Positions 41,436 to 55,200 are shown, counted from the stretch's first letter. The stretch is 64,000 nt of DNA from Isoetes taiwanensis (GCA_021234155.1 JAJEKV010000008.1:9140445-9204444), one strand, 5' to 3'. The notes: generated from the letters alone by a model not told the origin. Made by a program: numbers and translations.

Positions 41436-44337
41436 TCACTCTTGAAGGTGCCCTTCACACTCTCGCGAAAACACACTAGAATCAACAAGCTTCTTTTGCC
41501 TCTTCCGACACTCCACGAATGGAACTGGCCTCACCAATGTTTTTCCATGGAAGTCCTCCACAATGGGTAGGCCCAGGTGCGAAAGAATAAGTCTAACTTG
41601 CAAGTTGTCGGGTCTCTCCAACTTCAAAGTAAGCTCCCAGAGCGAGGTGAAATCCGCCTCAATGCAACCTTGTGTGGGCTACTAGATATGGTCTCCCTAA
41701 TGCGGGCCATGCTTGCATTTATGCTACTCTCAATTCTTCTGGTGGGGGAAATTTTCTCCTCACCAATGCCATCCTCAGGTACAATCTTCTCCTCACCATT
41801 GTCATCCTCCAACCCTTGTACCAATGTGCAAGTATCCTCTGGACTAGATAGTGCACTGTCATCAAGAAAACCATCATTGTATGCCTCTCCAAATGCCCTC
41901 AAGTTCTCCAAACCGCCAGCTTGAGAACCATGCAATGTTCCACAAACCCTTAAAATGTCCTCCTCACTGTACTTGGCCATCAATTGGATCACTTTGACCC
42001 GGTGTTTGTACATGTTGCTTTTCATACCCCAAAGGGCGGTCACAAGATGACCAATGCTCATGGGCAACATCCACAAGGTAGGGCACGAACACTTTCATTT
42101 GGCCCCATGCATCCATATTTTGACTCCACACTTCGCCCTCCCTTCTTTGAAGTTCAACCATCTAACAAACCTCATCGGGAATGACACGCGTGCCCCTATA
42201 ATTGCTTTCTCTCAACTATGTGCTCCTCTCTTATTCACTTTGAAACCCTCATCCTTCTTGAACCCGTCATAGAGAAGGTGTGTTTCCAATCTATAAGTGA
42301 GCATGTAGATCAACCAAATCCAATCCTCCTACCTCTCAAGGCGCTTGAAACCCTAGCTTTCTCTTCATTTGGTTGTGATAAGCCTCTATAGCAGCATTTG
42401 TCTCTTGGTTGGTATGAGGACACATTCTTGTAGCAATGATCCAAGTGGTGATGTTTTTAGTCCAAGTCCTGTTCATGTACTTAACAACCCTCTTCCAAGA
42501 TTTGTATTTCTCCTTGAACTCATCCAATAGCCTCAAAGCTTCCCTCTCACAAGCCTCCACATAATCCTTACCAAATCTTCCATCCCCTTCCACATGTGCG
42601 TTATACATTATGTGGCCAAGGTCCTTAAACATCTCCCCTCTAACCTTCTTGTTCTTCACACGCTTCAAGAGCATTTTCATCCAATTTCTCCTCACATGCC
42701 AAATGCACAATTGTACTCTACAATTAGGCCAAACCTTTTCCAATGCATTAATCTCTGCTTTGGCATCATCAACAATAAAACAAGAGGGTTGCTAAGTGGG
42801 ATCTAGACCATGGATGTGATTCTTCAATGCAAAGAGCCAAGGTCGGATGTCCTCTTCTGCCTAGCTAGACGAGAGAACCCAAGCAACGGGTACACCATTT
42901 CCATGGTCATCGTATACTAGCAAGGTGTACAGGCTATAGCAATGGTCCTTTGTCTTGAAAGTTGAGTCCATTGCTACAGCATCATTCTTGCCATGTTCCA
43001 AGAGAATCTTCATCTGAAAGGGAGTGATTATCCCTAGAGTAAATGGTACACCTTCTTGGTACAAGAACACTGATTCTGGGTGCAATTCTACCCACATCCT
43101 TACACTCAAAGCAATATCTTGGTGTAACATCCAAGTGTCCAATGCTATCTTCCTGGACAAATTGTAGAGATCATCCATGTGAAGGAATTGATCTCTATTC
43201 TTCACATTATTCGAATCCATCCTCTTCTTTAGAGCCCATTGCTCTTCATGCTGCCTGTATACCTCCTGTGGGGTGTGATTCTGTATCAACTGATTCCTGG
43301 CCCAATCTTTCTTCTCTTTTGATAACTAAGGGGCTACTTCGTGCCTGGTCTTGGCACATTGAGGATCATTAACACCATGCCATACTTTGCCTTCCAGATC
43401 AATGTGTTCCATCTCATGAAAGGTTATTTTGGTGCATTCGGGTTTCAAATACAATTGCTTCGTGGTGAAATGGCACCTACACCCTCTCTTGATGCTCATA
43501 CCCCTCTGTCTCTTTGAGTATGATGGGTCAATCCTCTTTGCTTCAGCAACCATAGCTTTGGTTGTCTTGTGCTTTACTTCACGAGGTTGCTTACGGAGAT
43601 CTTTTGGCCCATAGCCACAGTGGTAGCTAAAACAAAAAAATCAAACTTACTGTGTGAAACATTCAAATATATATGCACTAACAAACCATTAGCTAAATAG
43701 GGCCACATTAACCACTATTACTAACTAAGGCCACATTAACCACCACTACTAACTAAGGCCACATTAACCACCACCAAAGGCCACGTAGACCACCACCTCC
43801 CTTTGCCAAATTAAATTGAACTTAGGGCCCTCCAATAACTATGGCCACATTAACCACTTCTAAAGGCCACATTAACCACTACAATCTAAGGCCACATTAA
43901 CCACTTATTAAACCACCCAATGCCTGAGGCAACAGACTATGGCCACATTAACCATCACTCAGTTCAAACACTACCTCCCTGCTCGTCAACGCGCTTCTTT
44001 GCCTGTCCAGTCTCTCTTGACCGAGACCATTGCTTATAAAATGTAGTGTTAAACCCTGGATAATTCTGCTCCCCAGTGATGAAGTCTGAAACTCTGTTTG
44101 TTGGAATATAGCGACAAAGGAACAAAGAACATGAGCCACTCTTTTACGACCGTGTGGTGATTTTCCATTTTCCATATCAGATCCTTCCTTGAAAACGGGT
44201 CTGGGGGAGGATCTTGAATGGGGAGGATCTGAAATTCGAAATAATTTGCTGCTTACAGGATTTTCCGAAAAGAATTGAAAAGCCAACAATTGAAAGCTTA
44301 CCTTCTCCACCTCCGGATCAATCACGTCGGCCGCCAT
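41436..44337 (-). pseudogene. MULE transposase (copy 2)
   Basis: Same gene as 19,274-22,138. The first exon reads MAADVIDPEVEK before GTAAGC. The block between the zinc finger and the catalytic core is intact here (RDQFLHMDDLYNLSRKIALD, then WVELHPESVFLYQEGVPFTL), showing what copy 1 lost. In-frame TAG codons are at 43,326 and 42,861, shared with copy 1, and a further private TAG (Trp to stop) lies near 42,793. The C-terminal third is broken by indels near 41,570-41,660 and 42,080-42,350. Confidence 0.85.
43698..43965. repeat. Dispersed minisatellite block D (copy 2)
   Basis: Counterpart of 21,510-21,765: spaced GGCCACATTAACCAC units in the proposed transposase intron. Confidence 0.8.
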
Positions 44338-45184
44338 CTCCTACAACCCCGAATGGATTCAAGTAGTAGCGAGGAAGGGAAGGACCCTAAAGGGGAATGG
44401 GTAGAAGGGGATTTCTGAAATTCGATCGAAGGAATTTCTTCGAGAGCAAGGCATTTCACCGTCATGCGGGCGGTTGAATGACCTTGCCGCGAACTATCCA
44501 TTTCAGGTACAGGACACAAATGATTCAAGTGACTTGGGGAGGTACGATTGGCAGGTTGCAGTTAATGCGGATGGTTGGCATAGCATGGGATATCCATGGC
44601 TGCTCTCGCATGGCATCCCCCTCTGCCCCATGAATGGGGCATGGCTGCAAGAACCCATGGCCATCAAGCAGATCGATGGCATGCATGGTGATGGAGTGGG
44701 CGATATCGGGGGATTTCGCCACATTAACCCGATCCTGCTTGAGATATACGGACTTCCAAGCACTTGGGCTTTTAGAAAATCCTTCTGCACTGCCCCTCCA
44801 TGGCTAGCTTGCTGAGCATCAATTAAGACTGGCTTAAGAAGGGTTCGGTTAAGAAGCTGATCGCAAACTCTGGATAAAAGCAAGAAGATATTAAGACTTG
44901 CACAGGAGATCGGCATGCAAGATTAGCTCTTTGGTTCTGTTCACGTATTCTGGATTTGGTCATGGCCTCAATTGCTGCTGTTTCCGCTTCCCCATGTGGT
45001 CGATGTCGGCCTCTTTTATAGGTTGATTTGCTTTTTTATAGTAAAGTTGTCTTCTTTGTTAACCAAGGCTATCATCATTTGTATGAGAAGAATAGCCAGA
45101 AAGGGCACGCTCTAGCAAGAAAACGGAAGAGAAAACGGAAAGCATGTCAAAGGTTTATGTCAAAAGCATGTATTATAATGATTA

Positions 45185-45277
45185 AGAGCATTTGCAACAC
45201 ACCATGGTGGAATTTAGCTTTGAATTTATAAGCCAAGAGCGTTGGAATCTAGTTGGGGTTCGATTCCCCAAGCTCTG
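45185..45277 (+). other. tRNA-like T-arm sequence (copy 2)
   Basis: Same as 22,986-23,077. Homology between copies ends just downstream at about 45,292. Confidence 0.3.
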
Positions 45278-45292
45278 TTATTTTAATTGCCC

Positions 45293-46351
45293 ATGCTATA
45301 TCAGGCTTCTGGAATACTGACATAACCATTGAGTTGGTTTCTTTTAAATCCCCCTTAGAAAGCGGGTCAAGATGGGGCAGTTGGACCCCATCTTGACTTG
45401 TGAAGAACGAACGACAAGGCTTCTCGTGGAGTATCTCGCGGGATATGCCATGATCCAATGGTCACGAAAAAATAATACATGCTATAGCACTAATCCACCA
45501 AAATACACCAAAGGAGGACAACAATACACTAAAATACAAAATACACCAAAGGAGGAGGAGATTTTTAAACATTCTACTTACCTAAGAGCTATAAACATCT
45601 TCATTTGTATGCCGAAGGAAAGAACCAAGTCTTAGAAACATGGCTCTTATTCAAAAAATGGAACCAATGCATATTTAATTATTGTATCTTTTGCTCTCTT
45701 GGTACTAACATGGTCCAAACAATTACTTGATTGTTCATATTATCGTTTGAGCACATGTTTAGTGATTGAACAAACTTTCTTTTAACTTAAGTTTTGTTTC
45801 CCTTTCCCTTTTTTTTCCTTCTTTTTTTTGGGGTTTTGGGGGAGGGGGGGCAACGCACATTGCGTTCGCACCTTAGTTTCTTTGGCAAATGTTGCCAATA
45901 CAGATGCTATGCATCTAAAGTATATGACAAACTTACTCTAGTAGCCCACTAGGCCCAAAAGGCTCTTTACTTGCTCGAGATTCCTTGGGATGGGCCAATT
46001 TCCACTGCCTCAACCTTTTACTCTCCCATAAGGGAAGGCTCTAGCCTACTTTCCTAAAGCAAAATCACATGCTTAATCCTCCATGGTTCAGATCTAGACC
46101 ACAGGTGTGGACTGATGTGAGAGCCAAATTGATCTAATGTCCCTTAAAGCCCACAATGGTGAAGCCATTTGATGTCATAGATTCTCTTGTGGAATGGCTT
46201 CCAAGATTAATGGGAATCTGGACCGTCGAATTGAACCCTAGAAAAGATAAAGCCATGAAATTATTTTCACTTCTCTCTCCTCTTTCATTTTCCTTATCGG
46301 AGAAGGTCTCCCATTGCCGGCCTTTGGCCTCCCAACGCTGCGCTATAAGCT
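45293..46351. other. Upstream region of the DCN1-like gene
   Basis: Unique sequence. No gene seen. The last 200 bases (46,150-46,351) are pyrimidine-rich in parts (TTCACTTCTCTCTCCTC) and probably include the 5' UTR of the downstream gene. A T/G homopolymer patch lies at 45,809-45,850. Confidence 0.4.
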
Positions 46352-48993
46352 ATGTCGTCGGTAAGTGTCGTCTAACGTTTCTTTCTGTTTTATGGCATTT
46401 TGTTGAACTTGCGAGGATTTAAATCCTAGCAACAACCTGTAGAAAACAAGATGGCCATGCATGCTTGCAGATCTTGTGCTCTGTCACTGCTCTTAGTTGG
46501 TAGAAAAAACAGTGCAAATGATCAGTCCAGGATTTGTTCTACATGTATCTGTTCCTTGGGCACCTATCTTTACAGTTGAATCTGAACTTAGTCTTTGGGC
46601 CATAAAGGAGCTTAGTTTGCCATAGGGTCAGTCATTTTCCAAGTAAAAGATGTTTGCATTTCTATGAATTTTGTTAACGCATTCCTAAAATTGAAGGTTA
46701 TCTTTTATGGTTTTTCTTCTCGTTGTTATTCCTTTCTTGATCCCATTGTGGAATGAAGTTTTGGAGCCCATTGCAGTATAAGCTTGGGAGAGCTGTTCGG
46801 GACAAAGTTCAGCAATTTATGGCCATCTCTGGAGCAAGGTACTACAGCTGCCTAGAGTAGTTTTTAAAGCTTATTTCGAAAATTTATGGCTATATGGCTG
46901 CGCGTTACACTCCATTGGACGTGCATCTGGACATTATGTATGCCAAATGTTACCTTTATAAGATACCTTACAGGAGCTTCCTCAGAAAGTACTCAAAAGC
47001 ATACCGTTAGTAATGCTGTGGGGATAAACTTATTATTGAAAAGGCAATAAAAATAATGTTTTTGTATGTTTTCATTTTTTGAAGCAGAGAAGATGCATAT
47101 TTTACAAAGTTGAAGTTACACAATGACTTATGGAATCGCTAGGGAAATTAGTTTTATATGCACTTTGGTGTATTTTTGTTTCTTGAATTTTACAGCACAA
47201 TTGAGATCATAATAGACAATAACATTGATCCCTTCAATCTCAGTTTTCTCATAAGTACTCAAAGGCATATTGCTAGTTGTGGATAGATTTACTGTTGAAA
47301 CAGGCATGCACATTCCACCAAGCTGATGTTACACGATGACTTTTAAAAATGCTAGAGGAATTTTACTTTCGGGGATGCACTTTGGTGTATTTATGCTTCC
47401 TTGAATTTTACAGCACAATTAAGATCATCATAGACAACTACATTGATCCCTTCAATATTTTCAGTGAGAAGGCAGCCTTAATGGCGCTAAAAGCAAGTGA
47501 TTGGAATCTAGAAGGAGCTTTTGAATTCTTCTACAATCAACCACCAGTAAGGCCCATGATTGACCCACGCTATGTCGAAGAGCTTTATATGCGCTATAAA
47601 GGTATTTGGAGTTGTGATGATCAGTTTATACTTCTAAGTGGGAATATAAACTTGGGGTTGTGTATAATGCAGACCGGTATGCGGATATGATACTAGTTGA
47701 TGGTGTTGCTCTATTTTGCGATGACTTACAGGTAGCTTTATGGCAGGGTGTCACAACTATTTCTATTGTTTGCATGTCTTTATGCCCCTTTGAGCTTATC
47801 TTTTGAATTTTGTAACAGGTAGATCCTGGAGACATTGTCACGGTGAGAATATACATCCTGCTATATTAAGGAATATCATTTTGGGCAGTGTGTAGGGAAT
47901 AGAACAGATTGCATCAAAGTTAGTCCTCCATTCTGCTTATTTTATGGCTGCTGTTTGTCATGTATTTAGTCTAAGGAGACAGATATTCAAGAATATGATA
48001 TCATGATTTTGTGGTAGTCAATATGGCATGTAGGTGCTGATGTAAATTTTGTTCTTGCCTCTAGCTTGTCATATCATGGCATATGAAGGCAGCTACAATG
48101 TGTGAGTTTTCAAGACAAGAGTTCATTGGAGGACTACAGTCCCTTGGGTAATTTAATTCTTTTTATTTACTTTGGCTCTGGTTGTTCACAAAATAGATGA
48201 ATCCAGAGTGTAGTTTGATTCTGATTTGAATTCCGTATTTTTGCAGTGTAGACTCCATTGACAAACTGAAGTATATTCTCCCATCTCTTCGCATGGAGCT
48301 CAAAGATGAACGTATGCATTCTGATTCGTATGGCGTTGAAACCCTTAAAATCTTCTTTCTTGTCCATGTCTATAGTAGTTATATTCCAGCCCCTGCAGTG
48401 ATTACTTGATGCACCTCATGGTTGACCTTTAGCTTCTTATATGCAGATAAATTTCGTGAAATATACAACTTCGCTTTTAATTGGGCAAAAGAGAAGGTTA
48501 GGTTTCAGGTACATTGAAGAAGTATATACGAACATAACTAAATATGTGAAAGTATTCCAAATTGCAGGGCCAAAAGTCTCTAGCATTAGATACTGCACTA
48601 GCAATGTGGCGGCTGCTATTTGCAGAGCGCCCATGGCCATTAGTTGAATATTGGTGCCAATTCTTGCAAGTAAGTCGCAACATTGTTTATATGAAGAATT
48701 TATAAAGTTTTGCTTCAAAAGCGTTTCATTTCTGTATGGTTGGCATTTCAGGCAAAGCATAATAAAGCAATATCGAAGGATACATGGTCCCAGTTGTATG
48801 AATTTGCAAGGGTAACTTCTTTTTCTGGCATATTCTATGTATTACTATGTATTTTTCTGATTATAACACTGAATTTCAGAACATTGACCCATCCCTCTCA
48901 AACTACGATGCTGAAGGAGCCTGGCCATATTTGATTGATGAGTTCGTCGAATACCTAAAGGAGATTGGAGTAGTGCAATCGAATAATAGCTAG
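46352..48993 (+). CDS. DCN1-like protein (DCUN1 family), cullin neddylation
   Basis: Eleven coding exons: 46352-46360, 46777-46838, 47465-47601, 47673-47731, 47819-47842, 48065-48147, 48247-48311, 48447-48496, 48568-48669, 48752-48811 and 48880-48993. All junctions are GT-AG and join in frame to 254 residues, the usual length. Residues about 4-50 form the UBA-like part ([17 protein letters not shown], then [16 protein letters not shown]). Residues about 60-245 form the PONY domain ([68 protein letters not shown]). The family binds cullins and promotes attachment of the ubiquitin-like protein NEDD8/RUB, activating SCF-type ligases. The start is supported by an in-frame TAA two codons upstream. 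No defect seen; this is the one intact gene. Confidence 0.93.
46990..47464 (+). repeat. Tandemly duplicated intron 3' end in the DCN1-like gene
   Basis: The last ~210 bases of intron 2 are a diverged repeat of about 47,000-47,243. Both units contain GCACTTTGGTGTATTT, TTGAATTTTACAGCACAATT and CATTGATCCCTTCAAT. The upstream unit ends in CTCAG (47,239-47,243), the downstream one in TTTTCAG, the true acceptor. It leaves a decoy acceptor 221 bases upstream. Confidence 0.7.
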
Positions 48994-51900
48994 CGAAGGG
49001 GATGCTTTGGGAAGCTGTATCATATTTTAACATATTTCGTTTGTGGATATATGCCCAGACTGAAGGAATTTGTTTGTGGATATTTTATATGACCAGACTG
49101 AAGGAATTTTATCAATGTTCGTCTTTGTATCTGTTTAATGAAGCCCATGATATACAGTTTTGCTTTTGACAACATCCCTGCAGGTTTTTCTTCATGGCTG
49201 GACATGACTTTGGGTAAAGAACATTGTTTACCATAGGTAATTTACAATTTTTTTTTATACTTTAAACGGCACTTACGTCTAATGTTGAGACTTGTCAGGG
49301 TACCTTTTATGCATGTGTCTTTCTGCTTTACAGAAATGCGCATGGCGGGCCTTGACAAAGTTGTGATCCTCGGCAATCAATGAACTTAATTGATGAATAT
49401 GCATTATGACTTGCTATAAAATTGTCTTTCATTTTGTAACTTGGTGTTCGGTGTGTAAATTCTTACCTACACATATTGAGACTTAAGATTAACCATTATT
49501 TTAGTTTATTAAATCCATGATTTTATAGCAAAACATTCAAGCCAAAGGATATTAGATAAAAAATTTTATTGTTCACGAAAACCACTACCAACATTAAGGA
49601 TTATGGTGGTTGTCAAAATTGCTATGTGTAACTTGACCAGGGATCTATAAACTTCCAATGTTTTTAGTTTGGTATTTTGAGAGGTGCTTGTAGCAATGGT
49701 TTGGGCTAAGATTTTAGTGCAGTATAGTATTGCAAAGCGTATATTTTGAGCAATTTGAGCAGCTTGATGGCATTTAGTTGTCATGGAAGCATAGCGTTCG
49801 AATTTTTTAGGGCAGGTGCAATGTTTGGATATGGAATTTCGGAGATGTCACGCGATGGGGGTTGCCTTGGAAGACACGGAGCTCTTACATGCCGATGAAA
49901 ATGGGAGGAATTTTCACTGCCTCCAAACATCTGCACAGGCAATTTCGATTGTCTGAATTGTTCTGTGCTTGATGGGTCTGTAAATTTGAGTGACGATCCT
50001 TAAATCCGCTTGATAATAGCCAAATTGGATTGGCTTTAGCTTTCTCGCTGCCTACAATCACATGCAAACCATTTCCATGTCCCCAAACAGCTGCAAGACC
50101 AGTTTCGGTTCAGGGGGTAAACAAGCTGAGCCGTCAAAGTCAGATGGGCAATCTTAGCGATCTATTGGAGAACAGAAGAACACTCTGTTGGCGATGATGG
50201 CAAACCCGGGCTGTGTATTGTTTGTATTTTTTTATTTTTGTAGCACTGTGTAATGGTGAAATGCAGAGGATTTGATGTGAATGCCATGGTCATGGGCAAA
50301 GGTTCGGAATTTAGTGAATGGTGAAATTGCATCTTCGCATGTGAAATTGACCTTAGGAAGTGGCAAAGCATTTTTTTGGCAAAAAGATGTTAGCTGTTGA
50401 TTTGGCATCATGCCTAGGATATGTTGATTTGGCATCATGCCTAGGATATACTGAAGATCAATGACTCATATTCAATCTAGAGAACGAAACCCATTTGAAT
50501 AAAGAATAAACCCATAAGCCATTCTTCAAGAATAATTGCAGCACTCCACCATTCAAGGTGGGCTTTTAGTCTCGTGGACGATAAAACCATTCAATTAAAT
50601 TCTAATTTAGAACACTGGTAGCACTAAGTCAAATCTTTTGCATTGAAAAATGCATGAACTCTCAGTAGGCCTCTTACCATGGGTGCCAGATTATTTAGTA
50701 AATCCACTGGGCTTTGAGGCTTGTGCTCTCTCATGTGAGTCTAAAGCTAAGGTATAAGCGATTGATAGCATGCTAATACCATTGAAGGGCTGGACGCGAT
50801 ACCAATGTATCGTGCATCAATGTACTCTCAAAATAGATTAAAACTGGTTTTAGATGAAGTTGACCATATAAGTAGTACATATTCTTGAATCTTCTGCATA
50901 CTTGATGCTATCTGCAATATTGAGTGCTTTCTGCTACAAGTGCAAACTGCTTGTGGTGGTCCATAAATTGAACCACAAAGATGGCATGGAAAAATACGAT
51001 GCGCATTGTGCTCGTGCAATGAGGTGCCTAATAGTCAAAGCCTTGCAACCGGCGATCAATACTGTTAGGACTTAAAACTCTAGCAAATGCGTTTGTACAT
51101 TTACTGTTTGTGCCCTGAGATCCTAACCAAATGTTCGCGAGTGAGTCAAATAGCAACCTTTGCTGGTACATATATGGCGCAAGACGGTTTGATTTAATGA
51201 CATGCAAGTGCTAACAGATTGGATCAGGGAGGTTGCCGTGATATGGGAAGCTATGAATCATTATCTCAAGGAGATGAAGTCAGTGAAGGAACTATAGCCA
51301 TGTCCAGCAAAATGGACGCTTGCCGATCCATTTGCTTCAAACGTAATCGCTGCAATTGGGCATGCAAACATTAGCATCACGATAGAACCTAGATCGGTTA
51401 GGTCTAGATGCGAAGCGAGCATAAAGTAGCATTTATCAATATCCTTAATCCAATATCCACTCTTCCCCCCAAGAAATGAATCATATTAGGCCTTTGCAAG
51501 AGCCTGATACTCATAGCTCAGCAGGCTCTACGGTGAGTACCTAGTTGACATGTACTCGAGTGTCGAAGGGCAGTGTCCCAACTACATTGCAACAGAAGGA
51601 TGTCATCAGAATCTAGTGTAAAGAATAGGTAGAGGAGGACAATAAACAAGATCCTTCACCAAACCAAGACATTTTCTCCTTTATTCACATCCAATATATA
51701 TACAATGAATAAATCTTAATGCACATGCATACTATACAAGTGTTGTGCATGCAATCACATGCGTGCATGCGCATGTGCATGTACATGCATGCAATCTAAT
51801 GCATGTTGATAACATTGTACAAATCCAATATTCAATATTCTAACATCTAGCGCATATGAAGAAGACTCCATTAATGATGATGGCAAGAACACCCACCAAT

Positions 51901-52120
51901 GAATACTGTAAGCATCCTTAAAATGTAAAAGATGGTGTTCTGTGCAGGTCTTCGGCTTGCTTGCATTGTCGAGGGAAGCACAAGCTCTTTACAACAACAA
52001 TGACAAAACCCAATTGGCTCAAAATCAAGTGCACGTTAGCACCCTGTAAGAATGCATTGGACATTCTAGTGGTGTCATCAGGTTGTTCAACAAGTAGTTT
52101 GCATAGTTTGTGTAGTATGC
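48994..52120. other. DCN1-like 3' region and unassigned DNA
   Basis: The first ~250 bases are probably 3' UTR and include a 33-base near-duplication (GTTTGTGGATAT... AGACTGAAGGAATTT) at about 49,038-49,110. Farther on is a perfect 27-base tandem duplication at 50,396-50,449, and at about 51,720-51,800 an alternating ACATGC/GTGCATGC-rich microsatellite-like stretch. No gene is seen; the short ORFs in this interval have no family pattern. Confidence 0.45.
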
Positions 52121-52200
52121 GCTTGGGCCTTTGGTCTAATGGTAACATACTAGTTCTAGAATATGTATGTCTTGAGTTTGAAATTGCCTAGATTCGCACT
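52121..52200 (+). repeat. Possible tRNA-derived SINE head
   Basis: GCCTTTGGTCTAATGGTAAC resembles a tRNA 5' half with A-box. About 35 bases later GAGTTTGAAATTGC resembles a degenerate B-box. No tail or target duplication identified. Confidence 0.35.
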
Positions 52201-55200
52201 ATGTATGACATGTTCCATGGCCTATTGTAGGGTCCCTGTGGGTGTTAAAATAATATTTATCTCTCTATCTAGTTTTAGAGGCCTTGAACCTAATCGGTCC
52301 AATCAAGCCCACGTGATCTTCATGGGCCAATCAAGGAATTGCCATATGCTAAGTAGCAATGCAAGCGAGGTCTAGCCCAATCAAGCACGGGCGAGGGATA
52401 TTGTGACTACACTGCTCTCACTAGTTGGGAATGTCATGAAGGGCAAGGAGATTAGTCTCCCTTATTTGGAGAATAGGGCATAGCCTTGGGTGAATTGTCT
52501 TCATGGGGTTCAATTAGGTACCCCTCAGCTGTTCTCCAAGGGTTGATCTATGCTTAGTTGGGAAGTCAAGGTGGATGCCGGTGTGACCCTGGACTAGTTA
52601 AGATAGCATTATAAGCTCTGCTACGAACGTTGTAGTGTCCTCACTCAAGTCTCACCTGCGGCACCTATAGTTGATTGTGTGTTGGCAGGACTTAAGAGAG
52701 GGACAGAGGGAAGTGCATTTTTGGCCTATTTGCATAGATTTTCCAACAAGTCAGTAGTATCTTGTCTTTAGAAAAGGCCCCAAGACTCAACGGCCAAAAT
52801 CCATCTCTAGATAGTATTTAACTTGTAAGCTAAGGCATATCATTGGCATACTTTGAAGGTAAGGTTACTAATCTATTTTCTCTAGCTTATGTATGGTCTC
52901 TTTCTGTATTGCAGGGTTATGGCACATATTCATCCCTTCTATGTGGCTTGCTCCACGTGTATGGGCTCGGGTCTGTTTCACTAGTATTAGAGCCATAAGG
53001 TCTTGCGCCATGTGCTCACCATGCTAAGAGGAGCTCCATGAAGTTGCCTGACCTTAGTATCATTAAAATATCAAAAGTTGAGTTTAGAGTAGTCGGTCAA
53101 ATCAGCATAATGGGATGTATCCAGATAAAGGTTTGCCAAAGTTTTTGCCTAAAATAAAAATAGCTAAAAAAACATGAATTTGATTAGACAGATAGATAGA
53201 TGGATGGATGGATATAGGATTTTTAACGTCCACGAAGATCAATTGACATTGGGAACCAAACAACAGAAGGGGCATGAAAGCCCAAAAGTGCAAAGATCTA
53301 ATAGAAATAAAGATAATGCTAGTGATAATATGGTGCTACTTAAGTTTCTAGACATAGCCAGTCCAAGGCTTGGAAGGCCATTAGTCGAGAATAATCACTG
53401 CGCCTCCCCTATAAACTGCCCATTTTTGTGCTGACATGCTTTCCTCAATTTGCAGAGCTCATCCTTATGCTTGGACAATTGAATAGGAAAAAGATCCTCC
53501 TAGATTGAGAAGCTAATGCCTTTAAGGTAGTTGCCATGATGAAGAATATATGACTTAATGATCTCAAAACTAAAGTAAAAGGTGGCGCACAGACGATTAG
53601 GACACGGAGTCCCCACCCTAGCAGCAAATACAATTCCAATAATAGGGACATGTATAACATCGGTAAAGAAATACGTAGCCACGTCTAAATTTGTCCGACC
53701 CTCTTGTCTCTATCTCGACGACCCCTATGATGCACAAATTCAATATCTTGTTTTCAGGCACTGAGGCATCCTCGGGTGGTGGCTCCATTGTGCACGGAGG
53801 TGATGTTTGGAAGTCGGCCTCAATATTGTGTGGTCTCTGGGGCTGCAACACTAACTCTAACATCTAGATCTTTGCCTTAACATAATGTGAATTAAGGGGA
53901 CCACTCTCTTTATTGATCTACTTGAGCCAAACTACTAGCTCAAATACATGATCACAGAATGTAAGCGGCAAACATTGGACTTGCAAATCTAAAGCACCCT
54001 AGAGATCCTGATGGTTCTTGAAAGTGAACTTACCAGACCTAGTTGTGCCAATCATAAAGAGGCTTCTGTAGGCCGAAAAGAGAAGATGGCAAAACTGTCT
54101 AGACATTGAGATTGGCTTGTCCCTGACCACGAAGCTATTCCTTAGACTGAGCACTTTTATGGCAGGGGATCTCCTGTCTGAGTAGTGATTCCTGTTCGAG
54201 CAGTGATTTCTTAGAAGGGCTATTATGCTTATCACAAGCTATTTGTGCATTGAATCCCTCCTTATTAACGACCCTTTCTTAGCAAAGCCTGGTGCAAAAT
54301 GTCCGTCAGGCATATGACGGATACTCCAGTTTAGCGGCAAGCTGCATCTGTCCATTAATACCACCAGACCAGACACCCGAGGAGCACTAGAAACAGGTTC
54401 AAACGATAGTGGAGGGCAACACATCTAGGATTGCTTGTTTAGTAGAAGACATACAGGCCTCCACGCCCAAATTTGCTCAAAAAATAGCTGGCTACGAAAA
54501 AGCAGCATGTTTCTAGCATAAAGATCTGCTTGCAACAGCTTGAGGATGGCCTTTGCCTAGCACACTCTGAAAAGGAATAAGACAAGATATGCTCGAGGGC
54601 AGGACTTGTTGATCTCCAGGCCCATCTAGATGCCTTGTCCACTAGCATAGATACCATGGATCATGTAGGGAATATTTCGAGCAAGAGACTAGGGCAATCA
54701 TACCTCGCCTTAGCTTAGGAGCTAAGGAAATCATCGCCAAGGTCCAAAAGGCAATTCAAGCAGCCAAAGATCACAATGCCAGAACCTCTAGATCCTCCAA
54801 GACAGGGTTAGTAATCTACAGGAAACCCCTTTGGCTAGGGTTATCGAGGTGGCCTCCACGCTTCAGGGATTGGAACATAGATGAGCAATCAAGAGGTAGG
54901 AGAGCTGCGAATCGCAGTTGCTCACTAAGACAAGGGTCTCCATGCAGAAGCCCATGAGCAGTTGCAACACTACGTGCATAAATTAGCAAAGTAAGAAATG
55001 TTCCAGCAAGAGCTAAGGTCTTAGTTACAGGGGTAAAGGCTACTCAACATACTACGGCTACTGCTCAAGCTCATGTTCCCATGCCCAAAACCCACTAGCC
55101 TAGACATAATGTGGTCAATGTAGCAACAAGTATCATGACATATTGACATTATTTCATGATACGGTTTAAGTCATACCAAGCTAGTGCTGAAGTTATACAA

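Larger units (their letters stand above)
32926..44757 (-). mobile_element. Giant Mutator-like element (11.8 kb), copy 2
   Basis: Same termini and same 9-bp TSD AAGCACTTG (32,917-32,925 and 44,758-44,766) as copy 1. Differences: a 215-bp SINE private to this copy (34,231-34,445), loss of the sequence matching 16,222-17,412, and scattered small indels concentrated at CAG/CTG. Left TIR 32,926 to about 33,205; right TIR about 44,505-44,757. Confidence 0.92.

Noticed and set aside
51700-51810. Structured RNA or origin in the ACATGC/GTGCATGC-rich tract
   Set aside because: Simple alternating purine-pyrimidine microsatellite is enough to explain it.
52900-53000. Second LTR element with initiator-Met PBS (TATTAGAGCC)
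   Set aside because: Only a partial PBS match; no paired LTRs, TSD or PPT found nearby.
53445-54660. Several 60-80 codon minus-strand ORFs as genes
   Set aside because: Short, no conserved motifs, no splice framework; best left as unassigned DNA near the LINE remnant.
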